The position numbers were made by a program, and so were the translations under genes. A stretch of 50,810 nucleotides of DNA, taken from contig QXHL01000021.1 of assembly GCA_003584005.1 (NCBI GenBank), positions 1-50,810 on the forward strand. The letters run 5' to 3'. The notes under the pieces were generated by a model. The model made no database searches. It was not told the origin of the DNA and was given only the letters and a program-made list of their open reading frames with translations. Source of the DNA: Alicyclobacillaceae bacterium I2511 (GTDB lineage Bacteria > Bacillota > Bacilli > Alicyclobacillales > Alicyclobacillaceae). Below, one piece after another: positions 1-7,636 of the stretch (position 1 is its first letter; every line of letters starts with the position of its first letter).

Positions 1-1
1 G

Positions 2-181
2 GTTTTGGGGGTGGGTGCCGCCATCGCCATCCGCTGGGTCAGTGGCTTTCCCGCCAGCGTTTCCTGGCAGGCCGCAGCTGTAGGATTCCTGTTTTCCATG
101 GGGATTGGCGTCGCCTGTGGCTTGTACCCAGCAAACAAAGCCTCCCAGTTAAATCCTATTGATGCGCTACGTTATGAATAG
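2..181 (+). CDS. ABC transporter permease, MacB/FtsX type (C-terminal fragment)
   Basis: This is the last 59 codons of a gene that begins before the window, ending at TAG 179-181. The visible part holds a hydrophobic stretch, a short loop, another membrane segment (GFLFSMGIGVACGLYP) and the tail NPIDALRYE. The signature GLYPANKAS followed by (D/N)PIDALRYE is typical of the C-terminus of MacB-like permeases, whose FtsX domain works with an ATPase to move peptides or act on envelope substrates. It converges with htpX, with 43 bases between them. The family call is good; the substrate cannot be judged from this fragment. Confidence 0.8.
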   Translation, partial: VLGVGAAIAIRWVSGFPASVSWQAAAVGFLFSMGIGVACGLYPANKASQLNPIDALRYE

Positions 182-224
182 GATTCGGATTAATCTTTAT
201 GGCGTAGTTACACCTGTTTTCGGT

Positions 225-1067
225 TCAGCGAATTCGCATGGCCCGCAGGCGGCGCACCCGCTCTTGGGTGGATGGGTGGGTACTAAACAGCTTCATTAAG
301 GACTGTCCCTTGAATGGATTGACAATGAACAGATGGGATGTTGCCGGGTTTGCCTGCATGGGTCCAATTTGGGTGGAAGATTCTAATTGTTCCAAGGCAT
401 CTGCCAAGGGGGCTGAATCACCCAACAGGCGCGCCCCAGAGGCATCCGCCTTAAACTCACGAGAACGGGAGATGGCCATTTGCACCAAAGTGGCCGCAAT
501 GGGAGCTAAAATCATCATGGCTATTTCAGCAAACACATTATTATCCCGCTCATCGCGGCCACCAAATCCAAATAGGACCGCCCACTGCAGAGCGTTGGCG
601 ATGTAGGTGATGATTCCGGCCATCATGGCCGCCATGGACCCAATGAGAATATCATGATTTTTAATGTGGGAGAGCTCATGTGCCAAGACGCCAGACAGTT
701 CCCGAGTGGATAGGTAGCGCAAAATTCCGTCTGTGACTGCTACTTTGGCATGTGCAGCATTGCGGCCTGTGGCAAACGCGTTGGGCTGTGCAGAAGGGGT
801 CAGATAAATTTCTGGCATGGGCAGGTGAGCTTTTTGCGATAATTGGCGGACAATCCGGTAAACTTCAGGGACTTCTGCCTCGGTTACGGGTCTGGACCTT
901 GTCATGGCAATGGCCATGGTGCCGCTACCCCAATAGCCAAAAAAGTTCATGGCAATACCAATAATGAGAAACACTAGCATTCCCCTGGGACCGCCCACAA
1001 ACTGCCCGATGATAACCAGGATTACCGTCAAAAACCCCATTAGTATCCAGGTTTTTAGTGTGTTCAT
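225..1067 (-). CDS. htpX: HtpX-like membrane zinc metalloprotease (M48)
   Basis: This 280-residue protein has the family's usual length and layout. Two N-terminal membrane segments (about residues 5-25 and 29-48) are followed by a cytoplasmic protease domain with the zinc motif HELSH (H130, E131, H134) and a third ligand expected in SREFKADA near residue 205. Two further hydrophobic stretches lie at about 143-165 and 180-200. HtpX degrades damaged or misassembled membrane proteins. The ATG at 1065-1067 is preceded by AAGGAG on the minus strand, so the start is secure. A perfect 10-bp inverted repeat at 1128-1153 lies upstream and is a candidate operator. The gene appears monocistronic. Confidence 0.93.
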   Translation of the reverse strand: MNTLKTWILMGFLTVILVIIGQFVGGPRGMLVFLIIGIAMNFFGYWGSGTMAIAMTRSRPVTEAEVPEVYRIVRQLSQKAHLPMPEIYLTPSAQPNAFATGRNAAHAKVAVTDGILRYLSTRELSGVLAHELSHIKNHDILIGSMAAMMAGIITYIANALQWAVLFGFGGRDERDNNVFAEIAMMILAPIAATLVQMAISRSREFKADASGARLLGDSAPLADALEQLESSTQIGPMQANPATSHLFIVNPFKGQSLMKLFSTHPSTQERVRRLRAMRIR

Positions 1068-1127
1068 TGAGACACTCCTTATGTGCTTGAGATGTTGCGG
1101 TGGGTTTGTTTCACCGTTTTAGATCCG

Positions 1128-1153
1128 CTATACTGTGATGGACCACAGTATAG
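1128..1153. promoter_or_regulatory. Perfect inverted repeat upstream of htpX (candidate operator)
   Basis: CTATACTGTG (1128-1137) and CACAGTATAG (1144-1153) are exact reverse complements separated by 6 bases. Two half-sites spaced in this way are typical of a dimeric repressor site. It lies about 60 bases upstream of the htpX start and about 200 bases upstream of the plus-strand gene at 1351, so it could serve either. The regulator is unknown. Confidence 0.45.
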
Positions 1154-1350
1154 GATTTTCTGTTATTCTGTGCTCAGTCTTGCTGCAATGGGGATATTTC
1201 CAAATTGTCTCTGAAAATCACATAATGAATATATTTCCATTACTAAAGTAAAACAGACCACTCAGCATATGACATTAATCGAGTACTCTTAATATCATAT
1301 TAGGACAGAAATGGAATTGCAAGCGACCTACATGGGAGGATGTGAACACT

Positions 1351-1662
1351 ATGCGACTAGGTCTTAATATTGAATACGAAGGTAGAAACTACGATATTCT
1401 TGAACTTCCTGAAGAGGCTTTTGTACATATGATTCCGGGGTTGACTGAAGAACAGTTTCAGGACGTGGACCTGTATTTTCAGCCTTATTGGGCGGATGCA
1501 ACCCGTCGACGGCAACATCTACTGCAGTTTGCGGCACAACGGATGGGGGCCTCCTTGGATTATCTGATGTTAAACCGTGCAGAGATTGTTTTCACAGTTC
1601 AGGATCTTGCTGAGTACGCCCAGGAGCATGCACATGCCAACTTAGGCGGCCAACTGTCTTGA
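1351..1662 (+). CDS. Small protein of unknown function next to a glycosyltransferase
   Basis: This 103-residue acidic soluble protein has no signal peptide or membrane segment. I do not recognise the family. It carries a tyrosine/aromatic-rich front half and a predicted helical tail (QDLAEYAQEHAHANLGG). GGGAGGA at 1334-1340 is well spaced for the ATG at 1351; the GTG at 1342 is too close to that site. Its stop codon overlaps the start of the glycosyltransferase by four bases (1659-1662), so the two are translationally coupled and may act together. Confidence 0.65.
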   Translation: MRLGLNIEYEGRNYDILELPEEAFVHMIPGLTEEQFQDVDLYFQPYWADATRRRQHLLQFAAQRMGASLDYLMLNRAEIVFTVQDLAEYAQEHAHANLGGQLS

Positions 1663-2783
1663 TTCCCAGTGTATATCATGTGGTTCCCGGCAATGAACAG
1701 GGTGGGGGTGCCACACATATTGTGGCGCTCGCTCGAGCCGTGCGAGGCACAAAGCTCGCAGCGCGGTTTCACTTTTTGACGGTTGGCGAAGGCCCCTTGG
1801 CTACTTCATTACGTCACGAGGGAATTGTTGTGGAGCCAATCTCCGGACATCCAGGACAGGCCGTACGGACACTGTACAGAGAGATGGTTCAAACAGACAA
1901 GTGGGCTATATGGCATGCACACGGTCCGCGCATGAATGTATGGACATGTCTGGCCGCGGGGGCCTCTAGAAGAAGGTGGACATCCACAGTTCACAGCGAT
2001 ATCTTTGGCGATTTCTTATCACATTCTTGGAAAAATCGGGTGTTACCACAGGTGAATCGCCTTTGCCTGCAGCGGTGTGACGGACTGTTCACAGGTAACA
2101 AAACGTTTTTGAAGCCTTTCCCAAGCAAGCCTGGTTTCTGGGTACCGAACGCTTTAATCACGGTTGCATTACCAGATTCTGAAATCGCTTATCGGATCCA
2201 ACTGCGTCAGCGATTGGGCTTATCGGCGTCTGCTCAGGTCATCGGTGCTGTGGCAAGGTTGGACCCGGTGAAGGATTTGGAGACCCTGTTAAGGGCCATG
2301 GTGTATCTGCCAGATGTTCATGTGGTACTCGTCGGTGACGGACCGGACAGGCAGGCTTTGGAGAACCTAGCGCAGGAACTGGGTATCCGTGCGAGAACCT
2401 CCTTTCTCGGATTCTTGCAGGATGTCAGCCTCATTTATGCAGGGTTAGATGTGCATGTCTTGCCATCTCGAAGTGAAGGTGGGTCACCGTACGCTTTGCT
2501 GGAGGCGGGTTTTTACGGGGTCGCCAACGTTGGGTCCGATGTTCCTGGAATTCGCAATCTGCTTGAGGATGAGGGGACTGGCTTACTATTTAGCCAAGGA
2601 GACCCCCCCGCGTTAGCCGCCGCAATTCAGAGATTATTAGTGGATACCAGTTTGCGGAAACGGTTGATTCGCGAGTTTCATCAACGGATTTTACCGAAAT
2701 ATACGCCAGCGGCGATGCTTAGTGCCTATCAGCAGGGTTATGAACAACTCGCCAAGTTCGTGGAACGCGGCAAGCACAGGTAA
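1659..2783 (+). CDS. Glycosyltransferase, GT4-like (GT-B fold)
   Basis: A 374-residue protein whose features are those of GT-B glycosyltransferases of the GT4 class. The N-terminal domain starts with a glycine-rich acceptor loop (PGNEQGGGATHI). The C-terminal domain has GAVARLDPVKDLETLLRAM, VVLVGDGPDRQ, FLGFLQDV and the nucleotide-sugar site LPSRSEGGSPYALLEAG, with the expected E-x7-E spacing. It probably transfers a sugar to a lipid or glycan at the inner face of the membrane; donor and acceptor are unknown. TTG at 1659 overlaps the previous stop codon (TTGA), so it is coupled to the 103-residue protein. Confidence 0.88.
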   Translation: MIPSVYHVVPGNEQGGGATHIVALARAVRGTKLAARFHFLTVGEGPLATSLRHEGIVVEPISGHPGQAVRTLYREMVQTDKWAIWHAHGPRMNVWTCLAAGASRRRWTSTVHSDIFGDFLSHSWKNRVLPQVNRLCLQRCDGLFTGNKTFLKPFPSKPGFWVPNALITVALPDSEIAYRIQLRQRLGLSASAQVIGAVARLDPVKDLETLLRAMVYLPDVHVVLVGDGPDRQALENLAQELGIRARTSFLGFLQDVSLIYAGLDVHVLPSRSEGGSPYALLEAGFYGVANVGSDVPGIRNLLEDEGTGLLFSQGDPPALAAAIQRLLVDTSLRKRLIREFHQRILPKYTPAAMLSAYQQGYEQLAKFVERGKHR

Positions 2784-2865
2784 CGGATGAGCACAGGTAA
2801 GTGTTGCGTCAAGAAGGATACCGAGCATGGCAGGTTCTTAGTCCTTTGTCATTGCTGCATACAGG

Positions 2866-3585
2866 GTGGGAGAAGCGATAGAACAGAAAACAGACTTGAG
2901 TCAGCCACATTTAAACAGTCAAAACCAAGGGAGAGTTGGAAGATCTCGTAGGCTAACGTGGAAACGCCCGGTGACCTGGTGGATTGTAGGAATTAACGTG
3001 TTTTGGCTTGTATTTATTGAAATACCTCATGGACTGGGTGTGCAAGGAATTGTGCAGACGGGTGCATTAGATTGGCCCAATGTAGCCATGGGGCAGTGGT
3101 ACCGCCTTGTTTCAGCCATGTTTGTGCATATGAGTCTGACTCACATTGGTGTAAACATGTTCTCGTTGATTTCTTTGAGCATCATGGAACCCTTGTTAGG
3201 CAGCTCGGCATTTACTGTAACTTACTTTGTTTCCGGGTTGGTTGGAAACTTGTTGATGTTATGGACTGGACCTGTAAACGCTGTTTCCGCCGGAGCTTCG
3301 GGAGCCATATTTGGCATTTTTGGGGCCGCCTTGGCGTTTTCTTTGCGGGGAATTCTCACCAAGGGAACGCGTAATCAACTTTTGGTGGTACTGATTTTAA
3401 ATCTGATTTTCGATGTAATGGACCCAGCGATTGGATTGGCAGCACACTTGGGGGGGCTTTTTGCGGGAATCCTTTTAGGCTGGCTGTTTGGACTTACAAC
3501 TCGTGGCCGACGTATACAATACGTGGCCATTTTGTGTGCTGTTGTAACGGTGTTTGGGCTTGTCTGGGCGTTATTTGCAGTGTGA
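2866..3585 (+). CDS. Rhomboid-family intramembrane serine protease
   Basis: A 239-residue polytopic membrane protein with a basic cytoplasmic N-terminus of about 30 residues and six or seven membrane segments. The catalytic serine lies in GASG (about S145) and the histidine in AAHLGG (about H194), the usual Ser-His dyad. The conserved HMSLTHIGVNMFSL loop (about 88-102) is also present. Rhomboids cut transmembrane substrates within the bilayer. The GTG at 2866 has no clear ribosome site, and a later start within the first 10 codons is possible without loss of the domain. It follows the glycosyltransferase by 82 bases. Confidence 0.92.
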   Translation: MGEAIEQKTDLSQPHLNSQNQGRVGRSRRLTWKRPVTWWIVGINVFWLVFIEIPHGLGVQGIVQTGALDWPNVAMGQWYRLVSAMFVHMSLTHIGVNMFSLISLSIMEPLLGSSAFTVTYFVSGLVGNLLMLWTGPVNAVSAGASGAIFGIFGAALAFSLRGILTKGTRNQLLVVLILNLIFDVMDPAIGLAAHLGGLFAGILLGWLFGLTTRGRRIQYVAILCAVVTVFGLVWALFAV

Positions 3586-3865
3586 GCCAAACGGTTACAT
3601 AACTTGGGCATTTTGTGTATGATGAAAGAAAAACGAGGAGTTTGGGCGAATTTCCTGTTGCAAATTATGAAGGCTGGTCTTATACTAGCTGTCGTAATGT
3701 TTTCCCTTCGGGGTGTAAGAGAAAATTTCTGCAGATTTCTTAGGAATTCGACGTCACTTAAAGGGTTAGGACCTCGACTGGACTAACTTTCCCCCGTGGT
3801 GACGAGGAGAATTCCACGTGTCCGGGAGGGGCACGGCTATTTTCTGCAAAGGGGGATTTTTTGTT

Positions 3866-4282
3866 ATGGACACAATGGGTCGTCACGTGATCGCAGAGTT
3901 GTGGGGATGCCCGGCCGATAAACTCAACGATTTGCAAAGCATTGAACAGATTATGGTAAATGCAGCCTTGGAAGCAGGTGCCGAGGTTCGCGAAGTGGCT
4001 TTTCACAAGTTTGCGCCCCAAGGGGTCAGTGGTGTCGTAATTATTTCCGAGTCCCATCTGACCATCCACAGCTTTCCGGAGCACGGGTACGCAAGTATTG
4101 ATGTGTACACATGTGGGGATCGCATTGATCCAAATGTGGCCTGTGACTATATTACAGACCATCTGTTGGCAACCCGCTTGGACGCGATTGAAGTACCACG
4201 GGGTGTGGGTCCTATTCTTGCTGAAGATATTAAGGTGCGTGCGGTGAATGAGCACAGAAATTTGGCTGTTGCCGAGGCGTAA
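3866..4282 (+). CDS. speH: S-adenosylmethionine decarboxylase proenzyme
   Basis: A 138-residue class 1B AdoMet decarboxylase, which provides the aminopropyl donor for spermidine synthesis. The protein self-cleaves between E62 and S63, and the serine becomes the pyruvoyl cofactor. H68 and C83 match the residues known to assist processing and catalysis. The start is the ATG at 3866 (MDTMGRHVI), which matches the usual N-terminus and is preceded by AAAGGGGGA at 3848-3856. A longer reading frame from 3818 exists but adds 16 unconserved residues. The gene stands alone; no spermidine synthase is adjacent. A 16-bp hairpin follows. Confidence 0.95.
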   Translation: MDTMGRHVIAELWGCPADKLNDLQSIEQIMVNAALEAGAEVREVAFHKFAPQGVSGVVIISESHLTIHSFPEHGYASIDVYTCGDRIDPNVACDYITDHLLATRLDAIEVPRGVGPILAEDIKVRAVNEHRNLAVAEA

Positions 4283-4337
4283 ACCTTCTCAGTATAGCCT
4301 GCGCAAGCGTTGTGAGCAACCCTCAATGAAAACGTAA

Positions 4338-4372
4338 AAAGAGGTAGTGAGAGACGCTCTCACTACCTCTTT
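4338..4372 (+). terminator. Perfect 16-bp hairpin after speH
   Basis: AAAGAGGTAGTGAGAG (4338-4353) pairs exactly with 4357-4372 around the triloop ACG. The tail is only weakly T-rich. Its position 55 bases after the speH stop favours transcription termination. Confidence 0.6.
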
Positions 4373-4697
4373 AGGTTTAATGTAAATATTATGAGGTTGT
4401 CCGAAACTTCCATGGCCGATTGGACCCCACCAAAAGCAAAAATGTGCATCCTTTATTTTACATCAAACCCTCGATGCCGCACCTTTTTTAACAGGAACAT
4501 GCGGATCAGAGGCCAGATTTGATTGACTGGATGCTATTGCAGCCCTATCTTCGGGGGAGTGCAGGCAGGCAACTCGGAACTAGACACTACAATCGTCTCT
4601 ATTCGGCTTTTTCGGCCCATGTCCAGGCCCCATAAGACCCATGTTGAGACAGGCGATTCACTGGGTTTCGTAGCACATTCACATCCCATATAGAAGT

Positions 4698-4735
4698 TGT
4701 CCGGAAAGGGGTCTGACCAGACCCCTTTCCGGACA
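4698..4735. repeat. Perfect 17-bp inverted repeat (REP-like hairpin)
   Basis: The 17-base arms 4698-4714 and 4719-4735 are exact reverse complements around a GACC loop. The arms contain GGGGTCT/AGACCCC, a motif reminiscent of REP-type hairpins mobilised by Y1 (IS200-like) transposases; this link is from memory and is an inference. It lies in gene-free DNA with no T-tract, so it is not an ordinary terminator. A partial echo of its left arm, GTTGTCCG, occurs near 4395. Confidence 0.5.
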
Positions 4736-4779
4736 CGCACATATAGGGGTATCTTCTGCAAATTATATCCCCCCATCTA

Positions 4780-4975
4780 GGATTTTCTTGGCGATTGATT
4801 CGCCGGGCTCAAATAAGGGACCACAGGTCGCTTATGGGCCATTTCAAGCCACTTTTCGCATAAATAAGCGTTCGCCAGGCCCTTATTTCAACAAAATCGG
4901 TGCAAACACGGTAGGAAAACGTGCAATAGGCGACTTTCACGCCCTTATTTGTGTTTCATCCCTCGATATTTGATG
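4780..4975. repeat. Gene-free segment with repeated CTTATTT/AAATAAG motifs
   Basis: Within about 200 bases CCCTTATTT occurs twice (near 4882 and 4951). Its complement AAATAAGGG occurs near 4811, and the variants AAATAAGCG near 4862 and CGCTTATGGG near 4830 are also present. Short dispersed repeats of this look are common in non-coding DNA of Bacillota. No coding potential or clear RNA fold was recognised here. The rest of 4373-5025 also shows no gene. Confidence 0.35.
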
Positions 4976-5023
4976 ATTTAGCGACTGAGGGACGCTTAAT
5001 TCCAGAACCGTAAAAATTAATCC

Positions 5024-5400
5024 TCTGCACACGAAGGAGGGACTCCCCAATCCTTCGGGCAGGTGGGGGCACGCTCTTGCTCTTACCTGAAAAACCCAAC
5101 CTCCCCGCAGAGCGAGTCTAGGTCCTGAAGAAGCTGAGTGAATCGACGGTCACAAACTGGTGCTTAACCTTGCGGTTTGGGCAACCAACGAGATGTGCAA
5201 ACAGGAGTCAGGGCCGCCTATACTAGCTTGGCAGGTGAGTTAATATATGCGTTTTGCGGAGCCCTACCTTTACGCACCGGAAACGTTCGGCACAGGGCCC
5301 AAGCGTAGTCTAAACGCTCTCCATCGGGGAGCAAATCCCGCGTGCGTATCTTAGGTTTGCCTTTATGCGTTGCTTAGATCTTACCTGACCCCTTTTCGCA
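5024..5400 (+). ncRNA. Candidate HEARO/omega-RNA-like structured RNA, without nuclease gene
   Basis: This gene-free block has the look of a long structured RNA. Possible helices include GGAGG 5036-5040 with CCTCC 5100-5104, CAGGT 5060-5064 with ACCTG 5085-5089, CGCTCT 5072-5077 with AGAGCG 5109-5114 (crossing, pseudoknot-like), a CC-TTCG-GG mini-hairpin at 5052-5059, and GCTCTCC 5316-5322 with GGGGAGC 5326-5332. The segments CTCTTACCTGAAAA..CCCAACCT and GGGCCGCC..GCTTGGCAGGT resemble what I recall of the HEARO class, the guide-like RNA of IscB/IsrB elements. No HNH/RuvC protein gene is adjacent; the next gene is a PepSY protein on the other strand. The ends are approximate. Confidence 0.45.
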
Positions 5401-5421
5401 TACATACTTGCGGCTATTTAA

Positions 5422-5910
5422 CTAATGGTCGGCAAATACGCGCTCGTGGTGTGTTGGCAATGGGCGGTCAAGCAAGACCTTGCCGGTGCCAGCGTCCACA
5501 ATGGTTAGGTATCGGTCCTCATCTCCCTCAGCAACGCCGATGTATACCAAACTGGTTCGGATGTTTCGCAATTGTACCTGTGAAACCTTCATTCCTGGGT
5601 GTGCGGAAGTGACCGCTTTCTGAGCCTCGGTTGGGGTGCATTTCGCATACTTTTGGAGTTTTCTTGTGTATGCATCACGACTGGCGATGTAAGCTTCTCG
5701 CAGGGCTTCAGGAGTGACCTGGATGCTGGACTTGACCTGCCACCCAGGTCCAGGCCTTGCATCGTCCAAATGGGAGACGGGATGCCAATCGCTGCTGAAG
5801 TGTTGTACGGGTGGTATACTCGTTCGTTGAAGGTCATCAGCTGCCAGGACGGTGTAACTCGCCATGGTAAACATCACTGCCGCAGACCAACCAAGTAACC
5901 AAGTTTTCAT
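5422..5910 (-). CDS. Secreted PepSY-domain protein
   Basis: A 162-residue protein beginning MKTWLLGWSAAVMFTMASYTVLAAD, a standard signal peptide with a likely cut after the VLA-A stretch. The mature part ends in a PepSY domain (about residues 87-150: CTPTEAQKAVTSAHPG.., then YLTIVDAGTGKVL), a small fold found in protease propeptides and envelope proteins that often modulates peptidases. The start is the ATG at 5908-5910, preceded by AAAGGGGG on the minus strand. A longer frame reaches 6003 but has no ribosome site and would bury the signal peptide. Monocistronic; the partner is unknown. Confidence 0.82.
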   Translation of the reverse strand: MKTWLLGWSAAVMFTMASYTVLAADDLQRTSIPPVQHFSSDWHPVSHLDDARPGPGWQVKSSIQVTPEALREAYIASRDAYTRKLQKYAKCTPTEAQKAVTSAHPGMKVSQVQLRNIRTSLVYIGVAEGDEDRYLTIVDAGTGKVLLDRPLPTHHERVFADH

Positions 5911-6192
5911 TACAGATGCCCCCTTTAACAAACCACGCCAAAATGGCACGTTACAATTTACTTTGTCCGCTGGACCGCAAAAGTATGCGCAAAAGTTGTC
6001 CATGGTTGAATGGAACGAATGAAGTCAATGGGCCGTGGTTCTGTCGATTCATCGGCTTGACCTGGATGCGCCATGCGTAGTATAATCACAAACGTTGACG
6101 CGGTGGAAAATTTACGGGACCGTAGGTCAATAGGAGAGCATTTTGGCTGAATGCACTAATCTGGAGGAAAAACTATTAGACTGCTTTTACGA

Positions 6193-6267
6193 GGGGAATT
6201 AGCTCAGCGGGAGAGCACCGCGCTGGCAGCGCGGGGGTCAGGGGTTCAAATCCCCTATTCTCCACCA
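6193..6267 (+). tRNA. tRNA-Ala (GGC)
   Basis: The cloverleaf is complete. Acceptor GGGGAAT pairs with ATTCTCC (one G-U), D-arm GCTC..GAGC, anticodon loop CTGGCAG with anticodon GGC, T-arm GGGG-TTCAAAT-CCCC and encoded CCA at 6265-6267. The last 61 bases recur at 7017-7077. Confidence 0.96.
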
Positions 6268-6270
6268 AAT

Positions 6271-6315
6271 AGAGAGCCTTTGAACATCACATCGATGTTT
6301 GGAGGCTCTTTTTTA
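6271..6315 (+). terminator. Rho-independent terminator after tRNA-Ala
   Basis: AGAGCC.. at 6273 pairs with ..GGCTCT at 6304-6309, with inner pairing GAACATC/GATGTT, followed by a run of T. A closely related hairpin follows the truncated tRNA-Ala copy at 7083-7122. Confidence 0.85.
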
Positions 6316-6356
6316 TTATTCAATTTCGGGTTGTGTCTGACGCAATGACGGTTGGA

Positions 6357-6397
6357 TTGATGATATATCTATATATTGATATAATAGTGATATATCA
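6357..6397 (+). promoter_or_regulatory. Promoter and operator of the toxin-antitoxin operon
   Basis: TTGATG (6357-6362) and TATAAT (6380-6385) are separated by 17 bases and form a good sigma-A promoter. It is embedded in an exact inverted repeat, TGATATATC (6361-6369) and GATATATCA (6389-6397). An operator overlapping the promoter fits autorepression by the Phd/YefM antitoxin with its toxin. Confidence 0.72.
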
Positions 6398-6415
6398 TGA
6401 TTGGGAGTGATGAAA

Positions 6416-6679
6416 ATGCCCAATATCAGACCTAGTTCAGATCTGAGGAACAAATATGTCGAGATTTCCGAATGGTGCCATGAGTACAAGGAGCCTGTCT
6501 ACATCACCAAGAACGGTCAAGGCGATTTGGTGGTCATGAGTATCGAGGCCTACGAGGGACTTGTTGGAAAATTCGAATTGCGCAAGCTTCTTGATGATGG
6601 GATGGAGGCCGTAAAACAGGGTAAGGTAAGACCCTTTCGCGACGCATTACGCGATATTGACGAGGAATTCATGAAGTGA
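6416..6679 (+). CDS. Type II antitoxin, Phd/YefM family
   Basis: An 87-residue protein. The N-terminal DNA-binding half (MPNIRPSSDLRNKYVEIS..) has the Phd/YefM pattern, in which EPVYITKNGQGDLVVMSIEAYEGL forms the dimer core. The C-terminal part (KLLDDGMEAVKQGKVRPFRDALRDI) is the flexible toxin-neutralising tail. The ATG at 6416 is 8 bases after GGGAG (6403-6407); TTG 6401 and ATG 6410 are poorer choices. It is transcribed from the promoter at 6357-6385 and overlaps the toxin gene by four bases, so the pair is coupled. It should repress its own promoter through the flanking inverted repeat. Confidence 0.92.
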   Translation: MPNIRPSSDLRNKYVEISEWCHEYKEPVYITKNGQGDLVVMSIEAYEGLVGKFELRKLLDDGMEAVKQGKVRPFRDALRDIDEEFMK

Positions 6680-6990
6680 AGACTTATAACGTCGTCATTT
6701 CTGAAATTGCTGAAACCGATTTGCGCGAAATGGTCCAATATATCGCGCTTGAACGGATGGAACCGTTCAACGCGCGGCATTTGTTGTCCAGAATTCAAGA
6801 AGCGATTTTGGAGCTGGAGAAAATGCCGTATAGATATGCCCTCGTGCGAGATGAACGGCTAGCTTCCCAAGGAATCCGCATGTTGCCTGTGGACAATCAT
6901 ATCGTGTTCTACATCGTTTCAGAGAGGAACAACTCGGTGACTATTGTCCGGATTTTGTATGGTAAGCGGGAGTGGAGACAGTTGTTGTAG
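6676..6990 (+). CDS. Type II toxin, RelE/ParE superfamily
   Basis: A 104-residue protein with the RelE/ParE fold pattern. It has an N-terminal strand (YNVVISEIAETDLREMVQYIA), two central helices (ARHLLSRIQEAILELEKMPYRYALV) and the C-terminal hairpin (RMLPVDNHIVFYIVSERNNSVTIVRILYGKREWRQLL) carrying the usual final R-I-L-YGKREW motif. Members are either ribosome-dependent mRNA endonucleases (RelE) or gyrase poisons (ParE); sequence alone does not decide. It starts at GTG 6676 inside the antitoxin stop region (GTGA overlap). The pair lies between an intact tRNA-Ala and a truncated copy of it. Confidence 0.9.
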   Translation: MKTYNVVISEIAETDLREMVQYIALERMEPFNARHLLSRIQEAILELEKMPYRYALVRDERLASQGIRMLPVDNHIVFYIVSERNNSVTIVRILYGKREWRQLL

Positions 6991-7016
6991 GGATGTGGAC
7001 AGTGAAACTAACTACT

Positions 7017-7077
7017 GCGGGAGAGCACCGTGCTGGCAGCGCGGGGGTCAGGGGTTCAAATCCCCTATTCTCCACCA
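7017..7077 (+). pseudogene. Truncated tRNA-Ala copy
   Basis: These 61 bases repeat 6207-6267 of the intact tRNA-Ala with a single change (C6221 to T7031). The first 14 bases (acceptor 5' strand and start of the D-arm) are missing, so it cannot fold into a tRNA. Homology continues into the downstream terminator, pointing to an old tandem duplication of tRNA plus terminator that was later split by, or before, arrival of the toxin-antitoxin pair. Confidence 0.88.
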
Positions 7078-7082
7078 CTGTG

Positions 7083-7122
7083 AGAGTCTTTGAACATCCC
7101 ATTGGTGTTCAAAGGCTCTTTT
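7083..7122 (+). terminator. Terminator after the truncated tRNA-Ala
   Basis: A 16-bp stem (7083-7098 with 7104-7119, G-U pairs included) ends in CTCTTTT. It is homologous to the terminator at 6271-6315. The stretch from here to 7409 has no supported gene. A piece at 7206-7234 (GGGTTTGAGTCCC and then ..CCACCA) looks like a decayed tRNA 3' half. Confidence 0.75.
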
Positions 7123-7409
7123 ACCGTTTGATTCTGTGCTTGGATGGCGACTTGAAAGTTATTGATAATCAAATGGAGCAAAGGAGCCATGCCAGATAGA
7201 GTGAATTCGGGTTTGAGTCCCATCGATTCCACCATGGTTTGAGTGATGAAGATATCTGGAGTGCTGCTCTGGATGCCCTTTTTGAACTGCATCGGGTCGA
7301 GTGAAGGGAAGATGGTCGAATCCATGTTGAACCGCAGCAGTTGACACCCTCCATGGAAATTCGGTATAGTGAGGAATGTTCCTGCTGAAATCCATGGGGG
7401 AATGAATCA

Positions 7410-7485
<76 letters not shown>

Positions 7486-7557
7486 AAATTGGATGGATGA
7501 TATCGAAAAGTGCGTGTGAGTAGATTGAGCAAACTCATTTCGTGGGATATCCAGTGT

Positions 7558-7632
7558 GCGGAAGTGGCTCAGGGGTAGAGCATCGCCTTGCCAAGGCGAG
7601 GGTCGCGGGTTCGAATCCCGTCTTCCGCTCCA
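7558..7632 (+). tRNA. tRNA-Gly (GCC)
   Basis: Acceptor GCGGAAG pairs with CTTCCGC. The anticodon loop TTGCCAA has anticodon GCC, the T-arm is CGGG-TTCGAAT-CCCG and CCA is encoded at 7630-7632. Confidence 0.96.
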
Positions 7633-7636
7633 ATGT

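Noticed and set aside
3604-3786. 60-codon plus-strand frame between the rhomboid gene and speH
   Set aside because: No convincing ribosome site and no recognisable content; it lies where the speH promoter region is expected.
4534-4776. Minus-strand frame of 80 codons in the gene-free region
   Set aside because: It crosses the 17-bp hairpin, has no ribosome site and its composition is not protein-like.
6193-7077. Phage or integrative element with att sites in tRNA-Ala
   Set aside because: No integrase gene lies between the repeats and homology continues beyond the tRNA into the terminator, which fits an old tandem duplication better.
7206-7234. Additional tRNA gene
   Set aside because: Only a T-arm-like and CCA-like stretch is present; no D-arm or anticodon arm can be formed, so at most a decayed fragment.
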